Positions 7,859-14,343 are shown, counted from the stretch's first letter. The stretch: 19,970 bases of DNA from DATKWV01 sp035529405 (GCA_035529405.1 DATKWV010000083.1:1-19970); one strand, 5' to 3'. Notes: generated from the sequence alone by a model not told the origin. Program-made: numbers and translations.

Positions 7859-7904
7859 GCAATTTCTTAAAATTTTTTTCATTTTCCACCGAAACCGAAT
7901 TTGC

Positions 7905-7934
7905 TTGATTATTTCGCCCCTCACGGGGTATAGT
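7905..7934 (+). promoter_or_regulatory. Candidate malQ promoter
   Basis: TTGATT (7905-7910), 18 bases, TATAGT (7929-7934). Transcription would begin about 25 bases before the malQ ATG at 7965. A small CCCC-TCAC-GGGG symmetry occupies the end of the spacer. Confidence 0.4.
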
Positions 7935-7964
7935 TGTGCTTTTGGGATTCCATAACAGGCCCCT

Positions 7965-9461
7965 ATGACCAAAAGAGCAAGCGGCTTATTACTGCCGATA
8001 ACTTCTTTACCCTCGAAATACGGCATTGGTGACCTCGGGCCACAGGCCTACCGGTTTGCCGACATCCTCCACAAGGCCAGGCAGCACTATTGGCAGCTTC
8101 TGCCCTTGAACTGTCCAGCCATCGAAATCCCGCATTCGCCCTACTACCCGATGTCAGCCTTTGCCCTGGATGCGCTGCTTATAAGTCCCGATTTGCTTTA
8201 CGAAGAGGGTCTTTTAAGCAAAAAAGATGTCCGGCAAAAGCCAAAAATACCGCAGGGTCGTGTCGATTATCACACGGTGGTCCCGTATAAGAACAACCTG
8301 CTATACACCGCCTACGAGAACTTCAAACGCAGCAATGCGAAAGAACCTTACCGGCGCTTCTGTGTACAGAATAAAAGCTGGCTGAACGACTATGCGCTTT
8401 ATGCTGCGCTGCGTGAGCATTTCAAGGGCCGTTTATGGTGTGATTGGCCCTGTGAATACCGCGACAGACAAAAAACCGCCCTAAGGTCGGCTGAAGATAT
8501 GTTTCGGGACGCGATTGCCTACCGCAAGTTCCTGCAGTATCAGTTTTTTGAGCAATACCTGGCCCTTAAAGAATACTGCAGCAGACAAAACATCAGAATA
8601 ATAGGTGATATTCCGCTTTATCTTGCCTACGACAGCTCGGACGTCTGGGCCAATCCGGAATTCTTCAAATTGAACGCCGCGAAGAAACCGCGTTTTGTAT
8701 CAGGTGTGCCGCCGGACTACTTCAGCCAAACGGGTCAATTATGGGGCAATCCCGTTTACAACTGGCCGGCGCTGGCCAAAAGCGGTTATTCCTGGTGGAT
8801 TCAACGCCTCAGGCACAATCTGACCTTGTTTGACCTGGTCCGAATTGACCATTTCAGGGGCCTGGTCGCCTTCTGGCAGGTCCCGGCCGAGCACGAAACC
8901 GCCGAGCACGGTAAATGGGTAAGGGGACCCAGTCGGGACTTTTTTACAAAAATTACGAAACTTTTTTCACCGCAGGCCTTTATAGTTGAGGATTTGGGAT
9001 ATATTACCCCTGCTGTCAGGGCCGTTGTCAATAAGTTCAAACTATCGGGTATGAAGGTGCTGCAGTTCGGTTTTGACGGCGACTTGTCCCGCAACTGTCA
9101 CTGCCCCGACAACTATACGGCAGATTCCGTGGTCTATACCGGCACTCACGACAACAACACAGCAAGGGGCTGGTTTCAGAAAGAGGCAACACCCGAGCAA
9201 AAGAAGGCGTTTTTTACGTATATTGGTCACAGGGTTGCGGCAAGGGACATACACTGGGAATTTGTCCGCCTTGTCTTGTCGTCAGCCGGTAACCTGGCCG
9301 TTATACCCGTGCAGGATATAATCGGCCTGGGCCAGCAGGCACGCATAAACCACCCTGCCACCACAAAGGGCAACTGGACCTGGCGATTGAAGGACCGTCA
9401 AATTACAAAACCGGTAATCAACAAACTCGCCAGCCTCACAAAAACCACCGGCCGGGAATAA
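7965..9461 (+). CDS. malQ: 4-alpha-glucanotransferase (amylomaltase, GH77)
   Basis: 498 residues, normal for bacterial GH77. The enzyme transfers alpha-1,4-glucan segments between maltooligosaccharides, acting in the cytoplasm in glycogen/maltodextrin turnover. All catalytic residues are visible: nucleophile D295 in V-R-I-D-H-F-R-G, acid/base E342 in V-E-D-L-G, and D396 in T-G-T-H-D-N-N-T. The flexible 250s loop (G247-V-P-P-D-Y-F-S-Q-T-G-Q-L-W-G-N-P) and the N-terminal S-G-L-L-L-P-I-T-S-L-P-S-K-Y-G-I-G motif are also intact. The ATG at 7965 begins right before this motif; its ribosome site is weak. It is divergent from lexA and stands alone, without other glycogen genes in view. I see no terminator in the 134 bases that follow. 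Confidence 0.96.
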   Translation: MTKRASGLLLPITSLPSKYGIGDLGPQAYRFADILHKARQHYWQLLPLNCPAIEIPHSPYYPMSAFALDALLISPDLLYEEGLLSKKDVRQKPKIPQGRVDYHTVVPYKNNLLYTAYENFKRSNAKEPYRRFCVQNKSWLNDYALYAALREHFKGRLWCDWPCEYRDRQKTALRSAEDMFRDAIAYRKFLQYQFFEQYLALKEYCSRQNIRIIGDIPLYLAYDSSDVWANPEFFKLNAAKKPRFVSGVPPDYFSQTGQLWGNPVYNWPALAKSGYSWWIQRLRHNLTLFDLVRIDHFRGLVAFWQVPAEHETAEHGKWVRGPSRDFFTKITKLFSPQAFIVEDLGYITPAVRAVVNKFKLSGMKVLQFGFDGDLSRNCHCPDNYTADSVVYTGTHDNNTARGWFQKEATPEQKKAFFTYIGHRVAARDIHWEFVRLVLSSAGNLAVIPVQDIIGLGQQARINHPATTKGNWTWRLKDRQITKPVINKLASLTKTTGRE

Positions 9462-9549
9462 GTCCATCAGACAGCTTTTGCGTAACAGCCGAGAAATAGG
9501 AATCTCCTGGCGGTAATTCAGCAATTTCAGGAATTTTTCCGGATTTTAC

Positions 9550-9578
9550 TTGAACCTGTATCGCAAACTTGCGATAAT
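9550..9578 (+). promoter_or_regulatory. Toxin-antitoxin promoter with internal operator
   Basis: TTGAAC (9550-9555), exactly 17 bases, GATAAT (9573-9578). Between and partly over the -10 box lies a perfect inverted repeat TATCGCAA-AC-TTGCGATA (9559-9576). This is where a helix-turn-helix antitoxin would bind to repress its own operon. The predicted start point is only about ten bases before the toxin ATG. Confidence 0.7.
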
Positions 9579-9595
9579 ATCACATAGACGTAAGG

Positions 9596-9970
9596 ATGCC
9601 GAAAACAAAGATAACAATATATCAAAAATCCTACGCAACTGTGCCGCTTTGTGATTGGCTGGACAGCCTGTCAAAAAGGGGAAAGGTTAAATGTATTGAG
9701 AAAATCGAAAGGTTACAGGCTCTTGGCCACGAACTGAGAAGGCCGGACTGTGATTATCTGACAGAAGGGATTTATGAACTCAGTGCAACAGCAGGAAACG
9801 CCAATTACAGAATACTTTACGCATTCACAGGCAAAGACGTTGTTCTGCTGTCTCATGGTCTTACAAAGAAGAAAAAAGTGCCCAAAAGGGAAATTGAAAG
9901 AGCGGCCAAGAACCTTGCCGAATACAGACGAAATCCACAGAATCATACTTTTGAAGGGGAAATAAGATAA
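9596..9970 (+). CDS. RelE/HigB-like toxin (phage Gp49-like family)
   Basis: 124 residues. The central and C-terminal text matches the Gp49-like HigB pattern: L55-T-E-G-I-Y-E-L near the middle, N-Y-R-I-L-Y-A-F on the next strand, V-V-L-L-S-H-G-L-T-K-K, then K-V-P-K-R-E-I-E-R-A in the closing helix. Members are ribosome-dependent mRNA endonucleases with basic residues (here R72 and the K-rich 91-94 run) in the active groove; activity here is inferred from family. Its stop codon overlaps the antitoxin ATG by one base (TAATG), the toxin-first order typical of HigBA. AAGG directly abuts the ATG at 9596, too close for a normal ribosome site, so expression may rely on a near-leaderless message. It is slightly longer than many homologues because of its C-terminal tail. 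Confidence 0.85.
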   Translation: MPKTKITIYQKSYATVPLCDWLDSLSKRGKVKCIEKIERLQALGHELRRPDCDYLTEGIYELSATAGNANYRILYAFTGKDVVLLSHGLTKKKKVPKREIERAAKNLAEYRRNPQNHTFEGEIR

Positions 9971-10296
9971 TGGCCAGGAAAAGCAAAAAAACAACTGATG
10001 CAGTTAAAATACTGCATAACCGCTATATAAAGGGTGACTCAGAAGCGGAAAAGATGCTTCAGCAGGCCCGTGAACAAAGCAAGATAGCAGCTGAAATATA
10101 TGAACTTCGCCGGCAGGCAAACTTGAGCCAGAAACAGCTTGCCGAACTTGTACGAACGACTCAATCGGTTATAAGCCGGCTTGAGGACGCCGATTATACC
10201 GGCCACAGTCTTGAAATGCTCCGCCGGATAGCCGCCGCCCTGCACTGCAGGCTGCAGCTTCGGATAGTGCCCCAAAAAAAGCGCGCCTACGCTTGA
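9970..10296 (+). CDS. XRE-family antitoxin (HigA-like)
   Basis: 108 residues. Residues 45-98 form a Cro/C1-type helix-turn-helix: L46-R-R-Q-A-N-L-S-Q-K-Q-L-A-E-L, recognition helix T-T-Q-S-V-I-S-R-L-E, then the L-E-M-L-R-R-I-A-A-A-L packing helix. The first 40 residues are charged and helical and could wrap the toxin. It starts in the stop codon of the toxin gene (1-base overlap), so the two are translationally coupled and made at a fixed ratio. It is the expected ligand of the palindrome at 9559-9576 in the operon promoter. The 3' end is followed by repeat-bearing noncoding DNA. Confidence 0.88.
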   Translation: MARKSKKTTDAVKILHNRYIKGDSEAEKMLQQAREQSKIAAEIYELRRQANLSQKQLAELVRTTQSVISRLEDADYTGHSLEMLRRIAAALHCRLQLRIVPQKKRAYA

Positions 10297-10348
10297 CAGC
10301 GTTGTTTATTTCAAGGATGTTAATTATGCCCGCTTGTCGACAAGAAAC

Positions 10349-10361
10349 GGGGTCTGACCCC
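10349..10361. repeat. Palindrome GGGGTCTGACCCC
   Basis: Perfect six-base arms around one T, between the antitoxin gene and the M64 promoter, followed by CTTTAATT. Motifs of this type recur between genes in many bacteria, sometimes near REP-associated transposases (from memory). No transposase is present here, so it could be a solo element. A weak terminator role for the toxin-antitoxin message is possible on the + strand. Confidence 0.4.
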
Positions 10362-10418
10362 TTTAATTATCCCGCCAACGAAAGCCGGGCAAGAAGGCCC
10401 CGAAATCGCCCGCAACAA

Positions 10419-10447
10419 TTGACACAGGTAGTTGTTTTTGATATAAT
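10419..10447 (+). promoter_or_regulatory. Consensus housekeeping promoter for the M64 peptidase gene
   Basis: TTGACA (10419-10424), exactly 17 bases, TATAAT (10442-10447): a perfect consensus of the vegetative type. The start point should be near 10454, so the first in-frame ATGs (10456, 10462) would be almost leaderless and the ATG at 10480, behind GGGAGG, becomes the better start. Confidence 0.75.
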
Positions 10448-10479
10448 AGCTGGCAATGGTTATGAATCAGTGGGAGGTC

Positions 10480-11958
10480 ATGAATATAGATAGATGTAGA
10501 GAATGGCTGGTAGTATGTCTGGCAATATTGACTGTATTCAATTCAGCGACGAATGGAAGAGACTTAACCAGCAAAAGAGATCCCGCCCGGCGAGCTTTGG
10601 CCCAACTTGAAACGCTTAAGATGGATGAAAACGGAATGATGCAGGTATATTACGATTATCTGGAAGACGGTAGGCTCAAGGGGGGCAAGTCTATTATGCC
10701 GGTGCCAGAGCTTGAACTGGCGACGCTTGCAGCAATGCCTCCATATAACGCATACACTTTGATTGATAATGGACCCTCTGAGAACCGAATTGACTTGGTC
10801 TTCGTAGGGGATGGCTATACAGCGGACGAAATGGACACTTATCTGGATCATGTGCAAAATGTAATTACCGACTTTTTCAATGACCAACCGCTGGATGCCT
10901 ACGTGAATTATTTCAATGTCCATGTCGTGGAAGTTGTCAGCAATGAATCTGGTGTGGATGAACCGGACAATGGGATCTACCGCGATACAGCGCTGGATAT
11001 GACTTTCAATTGCAACAATATCCCGCGATTATTGTGCGTGGATTATGGCAAAGCGTGGACGGCTGCGGAAAATGCCCGTGATGTTGACGTGGTTCTGGCG
11101 CTGGCAAATAGCACACGTTATGGAGGGGCAGGGTACTCAAAGCTGAGCACCCTGGCAGGCGGAAACGATGCCGCCGTTGAACTGGCACTGCATGAATATG
11201 GCCATTCATTTGCTGGCTTGGCGGACGAATACCACTACGAAGATGGGTCCACCTATACCGGACCTGAACCGACTCCGCCTAATGTCAGTATTTATGATGC
11301 TGATGCTCAATTGGCTCAGCAACGGAAATGGTATCGCTGGCTCGATCTTGCAGAAGTGGGCACCTTCGAGGGGGCAATGTATAAGCAATATGCAATCTAT
11401 CGGCCAACCCAGGACTCAAAAATGAAGGCGTTGGGTTATCCTTTCGGCCCTGTAAATGTTGAACAATTTGTATTTGGCATCTACGATGATTTATCACCCA
11501 TCGACGCAGTATCGCCGGTATCAAATGATGTGTTCTGGAGCACAATTGTCTTCTCGGTGACGGTCCAGAGGCCTCTAACCCATACAGTAAGTATAGAATG
11601 GCAAATTGACGGAGTACCAATATACGGCGCAAATGAAGCCAATTTTTGTCCTGATAGCTATCTGGCTACCAATACTGTCCAAATACTAACAGCCCGAGTG
11701 GTAGATGCGGTGTTATTAGTGCGGGATGAGAACAAAAGAGAAAACCTGCTCACAGACCAGCAGAATTGGCTTGTCTGGAAGGCCAGTGCAGATTTTACTG
11801 GTGATGGGTTCGTTAATATGGCGGACTTGTCCGAGATGATTTTGAGGTGGTTGTTAAACGAACCCGATTATGATATTGCACCTGGCGGCGGGGATGGCAT
11901 AGTGAACTTTCAAGACTTCGCAATCTTAGCGAAAGACTGGTTAAGTGTTGCTCCTTGA
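10480..11958 (+). CDS. Secreted M64 (IgA-peptidase-like) metallopeptidase with dockerin-like C-terminus
   Basis: 492 residues from this ATG. Signal peptide about 1-26 (short basic n-region, W-L-V-V-C-L-A-I-L-T-V-F core). The N-terminal M64 segment is followed by N-R-I-D-L-V-F-V-G-D-G-Y-T and the zinc site H238-E-Y-G-H242 with a downstream D249-E, the metzincin-like H-E-x-G-H-x(6)-D pattern of this family. Residues 438-488 form a dockerin-like pair of EF-hand loops (D-F-T-G-D-G-F-V-N-M-A-D-L and G-G-G-D-G-I-V-N-F-Q-D-F). Such tails are frequent on exported planctomycete proteins and may anchor or calcium-stabilise them. Two upstream in-frame ATGs (10456, 10462) exist; 10480 is chosen from the promoter position, GGGAGG and the signal peptide, although GGAGG lies only two bases from the ATG. 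The substrate is unknown. Base composition is visibly more AT-rich than in lexA or malQ. Confidence 0.88.
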   Translation: MNIDRCREWLVVCLAILTVFNSATNGRDLTSKRDPARRALAQLETLKMDENGMMQVYYDYLEDGRLKGGKSIMPVPELELATLAAMPPYNAYTLIDNGPSENRIDLVFVGDGYTADEMDTYLDHVQNVITDFFNDQPLDAYVNYFNVHVVEVVSNESGVDEPDNGIYRDTALDMTFNCNNIPRLLCVDYGKAWTAAENARDVDVVLALANSTRYGGAGYSKLSTLAGGNDAAVELALHEYGHSFAGLADEYHYEDGSTYTGPEPTPPNVSIYDADAQLAQQRKWYRWLDLAEVGTFEGAMYKQYAIYRPTQDSKMKALGYPFGPVNVEQFVFGIYDDLSPIDAVSPVSNDVFWSTIVFSVTVQRPLTHTVSIEWQIDGVPIYGANEANFCPDSYLATNTVQILTARVVDAVLLVRDENKRENLLTDQQNWLVWKASADFTGDGFVNMADLSEMILRWLLNEPDYDIAPGGGDGIVNFQDFAILAKDWLSVAP

Positions 11959-12080
11959 ATTCGTCAGAGTTGAAGAGTAAATTACAGGGCCGTGAGCATA
12001 TATCGTTTGCGCTTTTTTTTTATGCTCTTTTCACGTTGAATCACTTCGGATTCTCTCCGGAATTTCCATTTCGGACAGAG

Positions 12081-12105
12081 CCTGCCCTGAGCGAAGTCGA
12101 ACGGG
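12081..12105. repeat. Dispersed repeat of the CCTGAGCGAAGTCGAA family
   Basis: The core CCTGAGCGAAGTCGAA occurs here; in one frame it reads P-A-L-S-E-V-E-R, a peptide that, as I recall, turns up in many spurious ORFs from environmental genomes. Degenerate relatives are at 14213-14294 and 17399-17420, always between genes. Confidence 0.55.
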
Positions 12106-12170
12106 ATAACAGGATATTACATGATTTTATAGAATATCAAGTCAATCTTGTTAATCCCGTCAAAAAAGTC

Positions 12171-12183
12171 CCGCCGAAGGCGG
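12171..12183. repeat. CCGCCGAAGGCGG palindrome, copy 2
   Basis: Identical 13-bp core to 7749-7761. Five-base GC-rich arms around GAA, in the spacer downstream of the M64 gene. Flanks differ from copy 1, so the shared unit is only the core. Confidence 0.5.
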
Positions 12184-12204
12184 TCTAATATATAAAATCG
12201 GTCA

Positions 12205-12221
12205 GTTTAAGTTACTTAAAC
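12205..12221. repeat. Perfect 17-bp palindrome GTTTAAGT-T-ACTTAAAC
   Basis: Eight-base arms around a single T, downstream of both convergent genes. AT-rich arms make a poor RNA hairpin and no T-run follows, so a protein-binding site or a recombination remnant fits better than a terminator. No function is assigned. Confidence 0.4.
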
Positions 12222-12298
12222 AGTCCTTCTCGTATCGAAATCCCTGTTCCATCCATGTTTTTGTGTAAATTTTCAACAAAGCGGCTGCCTCGGCAGGG

Positions 12299-13540
12299 TC
12301 AGGACAACAATTCGAAGATTGCAAAGTAAGTCGTGACTAATGAAAAAGCCAAAACAAGCCAAAGGCCGATATTCATTTTCCTGCCGGCTGCATGCTCGCC
12401 CATGAGTTCTTTGCGATTAATCAGTATAAGAATCGGGACAACCGCCGCAGGCAGTATGCAGGCCTGGAAGGCCTGGGAGAATATCATCAATGCCGGCGGA
12501 CGGCTCTCCATAAACTGCATCCCGAAACAAAACAGAATACCGACAAAACAAAGCACCCGAAAAAGACCCGAGTGCAGGTTGCGGGGCCTGCCTGTATAAT
12601 CACAAATAAGCCAGGGTGCTATAAGGATAATGGGAAAGACTGTGGACAAGCCGGCGCCGGTAATGCCCAGTATGAGGATAAAGGCTGCGATTTTGCCGCC
12701 TATCGGCTCGAATAAATGAATCATTTCGACCGTATCGACAAGTTTCAGGCCCATCACGTGCAAAGTGCCGGCCGATACGGCCATAATTACCGCGCTTAAG
12801 AATAACATCATCGCAGCCGAGACAAAGGCGTCTCTTTTCTCACCCTTGAGGTCTTTTACCGTCCAGCCTTTCTCAGCGACAACGGTGCTTCGCATAATAA
12901 AAACCGCCGCTGAGCAGGTTGTTCCCGCCATTGCAGCCACCAGGCCGAAAGCGCCTGCCTGATTGGGTATGCGGGGCACAAGTCCTGACGCAACCGCTGA
13001 GAGGTTCGGCTTTACCATAAAGAAAACCACCACAAAACAAAGCCCCATTAAGATAACAAAAAATGTCAGCACCTTTTCGAAGGCAGGGTATCTTCCGTAC
13101 CACAGCAGCAGGTAAAGGCCGATGACAAGAACGAAGGTAATCCAGAAGGTGCTGAAGCCTTCGCTGCCGAAGAGCAGCCGAGAACCTTCCTTGAGCAAAT
13201 CCGCCACTATACCCATCACACCCATCAGTGAGAGAAGCTCGCCCATAATCAGGGCAACTAAAATATATATTGCGAGTATTTTTCCCATTCGGAAATTGTT
13301 TTTGATATTGAACAGGGCCGTTTTGCCCGTAACAAGTGTAATCCGGCCGTAGGCGACCATAAGAACGTAGGTAAACACGCAGCTTAGGACCAGGGCCCAG
13401 AACAAGGCCATACCGTGCTCGGCCCCCGCCTTGGCCATAGTGGTGACGCTGCCGGTGCCGATGTTGTACCCTATCAAAAACAATCCCGGGCCAACGGCCG
13501 CCAGCGCCAATGCTATTTTTTTTACTAATTTGCTGTGCAT
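12299..13540 (-). CDS. Nramp-like (divalent metal transporter family) membrane protein, atypical
   Basis: 413 residues, about eleven hydrophobic helices, inner membrane. The start of helix 1 (G17-P-G-L, then Y25-N-I-G-T-G) and of helix 6 (G206-T-T-C-S-A-A-V-F-I-M) align in position with the two broken helices of Nramp/MntH carriers. The hallmark residues are missing, though: no D-P-x-N in helix 1 and no M-P-H in helix 6, so the canonical Mn/Fe site is not conserved. It may carry another cation or solute. The ATG at 13540 is clear: AAAGGAG seven bases upstream. It is a single gene on the - strand with the repeat-rich spacer upstream, in which I could not pick a convincing promoter. The Nramp superfamily assignment is fairly safe; the transported ion is unknown. 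Confidence 0.8.
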   Translation of the reverse strand: MHSKLVKKIALALAAVGPGLFLIGYNIGTGSVTTMAKAGAEHGMALFWALVLSCVFTYVLMVAYGRITLVTGKTALFNIKNNFRMGKILAIYILVALIMGELLSLMGVMGIVADLLKEGSRLLFGSEGFSTFWITFVLVIGLYLLLWYGRYPAFEKVLTFFVILMGLCFVVVFFMVKPNLSAVASGLVPRIPNQAGAFGLVAAMAGTTCSAAVFIMRSTVVAEKGWTVKDLKGEKRDAFVSAAMMLFLSAVIMAVSAGTLHVMGLKLVDTVEMIHLFEPIGGKIAAFILILGITGAGLSTVFPIILIAPWLICDYTGRPRNLHSGLFRVLCFVGILFCFGMQFMESRPPALMIFSQAFQACILPAAVVPILILINRKELMGEHAAGRKMNIGLWLVLAFSLVTTYFAIFELLS

Positions 13541-13642
13541 AAACCGGCTCCTTTAAACAAGCATCCTGATATTTCGCGGCATTATAAGCAATGAGCAGGT
13601 TTTTTGGTATAGAAATTGGCTTTGGTGCGGCTACGCCGGGAC

Positions 13643-13747
13643 AAATTGGGTTTGTTTTCGGGGCGTATGCAAGTTGTACGTTTTCATAATCCTTTGTTAA
13701 TACTTTATTTACGTTCGTTTGCGTATGCAGTAAATTGGGTTTGTTTT
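13643..13747. repeat. Direct repeat AAATTGGGTTTGTTTT, two copies
   Basis: The 16-bp unit occurs at 13643-13658 and 13732-13747; GCGTATGCA also occurs twice in the interval (13663-13671 and 13721-13729). On the - strand both 16-mers read through K-T-N-P-I or K-P-N-L peptides, a style I recall from spurious ORFs in Phycisphaerae assemblies. Probably a clade-specific noncoding repeat. Confidence 0.5.
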
Positions 13748-13759
13748 GCATAATTAGTC

Positions 13760-13801
13760 GTCGCTGGTCGCTGGTCTCTGGTCGCTGGTTGCTGGTCGGT
13801 C
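13760..13801. repeat. Tandem heptamer repeat, unit GTCGCTG
   Basis: Six consecutive 7-base units: GTCGCTG twice, GTCTCTG, GTCGCTG, GTTGCTG and a degenerate GTCGGTC. Not part of any credible coding frame. Confidence 0.75.
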
Positions 13802-13889
13802 GTATTGCGGGGGAGCTAAAAGCGCAAATGCCGGCAGGCATCCTGCGGAGCGAGAAAGGTAAAACCATAGCGTAAAATTCAAAAGTCAT

Positions 13890-13933
13890 TGGTTAAATCG
13901 TAAATGGTTAAATGGTAACTGGTTAAATGGTTA
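13890..13933. repeat. Imperfect repeats of TGGTTAAA
   Basis: TGGTTAAAT occurs three times and two shorter variants (ATGGTAAC, ATGGTTAT) lie between or after them within 44 bases. Spacing is irregular, about 8 to 15 bases. Confidence 0.55.
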
Positions 13934-14157
13934 TTCCCCTAAGGGGTTTCTGCTTGGCTCCAAGACTATTTATTACTATACACCTTTGACGAATGATGAT
14001 TTTTGGCGTGTATCTGCTGATACGAAGACGTGCGGTTCTCCGCTATGTCCGGCGCCCCCCAAGCGAAGGGGCAAGCTGGCGGCCCCTGAGGGACAGCCAA
14101 ATATGTGGGTATTATAACATATTTTCAAACAAAAGTCAAGCGAAAAAAATTAGCTCG

Positions 14158-14213
14158 ATGCTGGATTCTGGATGCTGGATTCTTGATGCTGGATTCTCGA
14201 TGCTCGCATTCTG
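14158..14213. repeat. Tandem 14-bp repeat, unit ATGCTGGATTCTNG
   Basis: Four adjacent units at 14158, 14172, 14186 and 14200; the first three differ at one base and the last is degenerate (ATGCTCGCATTCTG). Unit length is not a multiple of three, so it is not a peptide repeat. Confidence 0.8.
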
Positions 14214-14294
14214 TCCTCCGACAGGCTCAGGATAAGTTTTTAGTGCGAGATACGCTTCACGAGAGGAGTTTACACTGAGTTTACCGAAGTGAAC
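14213..14294. repeat. Inverted pair of dispersed-repeat relatives
   Basis: CCGACAGGCTCAGG near 14218-14231 faces CACTGAGTTTACCGAAGTG at 14273-14291. Each looks like a degenerate form of the repeat at 12081-12105, one in each orientation, about 40 bases apart. The layout resembles a paired REP-like element, but the match is too degenerate to be sure. Confidence 0.4.
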
Positions 14295-14303
14295 GACGAA
14301 ATA

Positions 14304-14343
14304 TGTCCACCTAGGGCACACGCACCTATGGCACAGGCGGACA
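14304..14343. repeat. 40-bp inverted repeat with internal direct repeat
   Basis: Ends TGTCCACC and GGCGGACA match as inverted arms at 7 of 8 positions. Inside, ACCTAGGGCACACGC and ACCTATGGCACAGGC are adjacent imperfect direct copies. Confidence 0.4.

Larger units (their letters stand above)
7629..7964. other. Divergent lexA-malQ regulatory spacer
   Basis: 336 bases with no gene. Reading from lexA: an AT-rich leader; a perfect 10-bp palindrome (7712-7721); a small GC-rich hairpin (7747-7763); a three-half-site palindrome array (7801-7845); a candidate - strand promoter (7831-7858); an A/T-rich stretch; and a candidate + strand promoter for malQ (7905-7934). The concentration of symmetric elements suggests that regulators of both flanking genes bind here. 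Confidence 0.7.
11959..12298. other. Repeat-bearing spacer between convergent M64 and Nramp-like genes
   Basis: 340 bases without a credible gene. It holds a dispersed repeat (12081-12105), the second CCGCCGAAGGCGG hairpin (12171-12183) and an AT-rich 17-bp palindrome (12205-12221). A short open frame here is explained by the repeat. No clean T-tailed terminator for either flanking gene was found. Confidence 0.6.

Noticed and set aside
10293..10493. Short + strand open frame (66 codons) after the antitoxin
   Set aside because: It crosses the GGGGTCTGACCCC palindrome and the consensus promoter of the M64 gene and shows no protein-like pattern.
11955..12188. Short + strand open frame (77 codons) after the M64 gene
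   Set aside because: It contains the P-A-L-S-E-V-E-R peptide produced by a dispersed DNA repeat, has no ribosome site of its own and ends in the CCGCCGAAGGCGG hairpin.
12873..13889. Long - strand open frame (338 codons) overlapping the 5' part of the Nramp-like gene
   Set aside because: About two thirds of it is the Nramp-like gene read in another frame, giving Arg/Gly/Cys-rich text without domains; the rest runs through noncoding repeats (K-P-N-L, K-T-N-P-I peptides). The Nramp frame has a strong ribosome site and membrane helices.
13993..14235. Short + strand open frame (80 codons) in the long spacer
   Set aside because: Its second half is the 14-bp tandem repeat, whose length is not a multiple of three; no ribosome site or domain.
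13760..14343. Cluster of repeats considered as a CRISPR array
   Set aside because: Units are adjacent or irregular, of different types and lengths (7, 8, 14 bases), without unique spacers of regular size and without cas genes.
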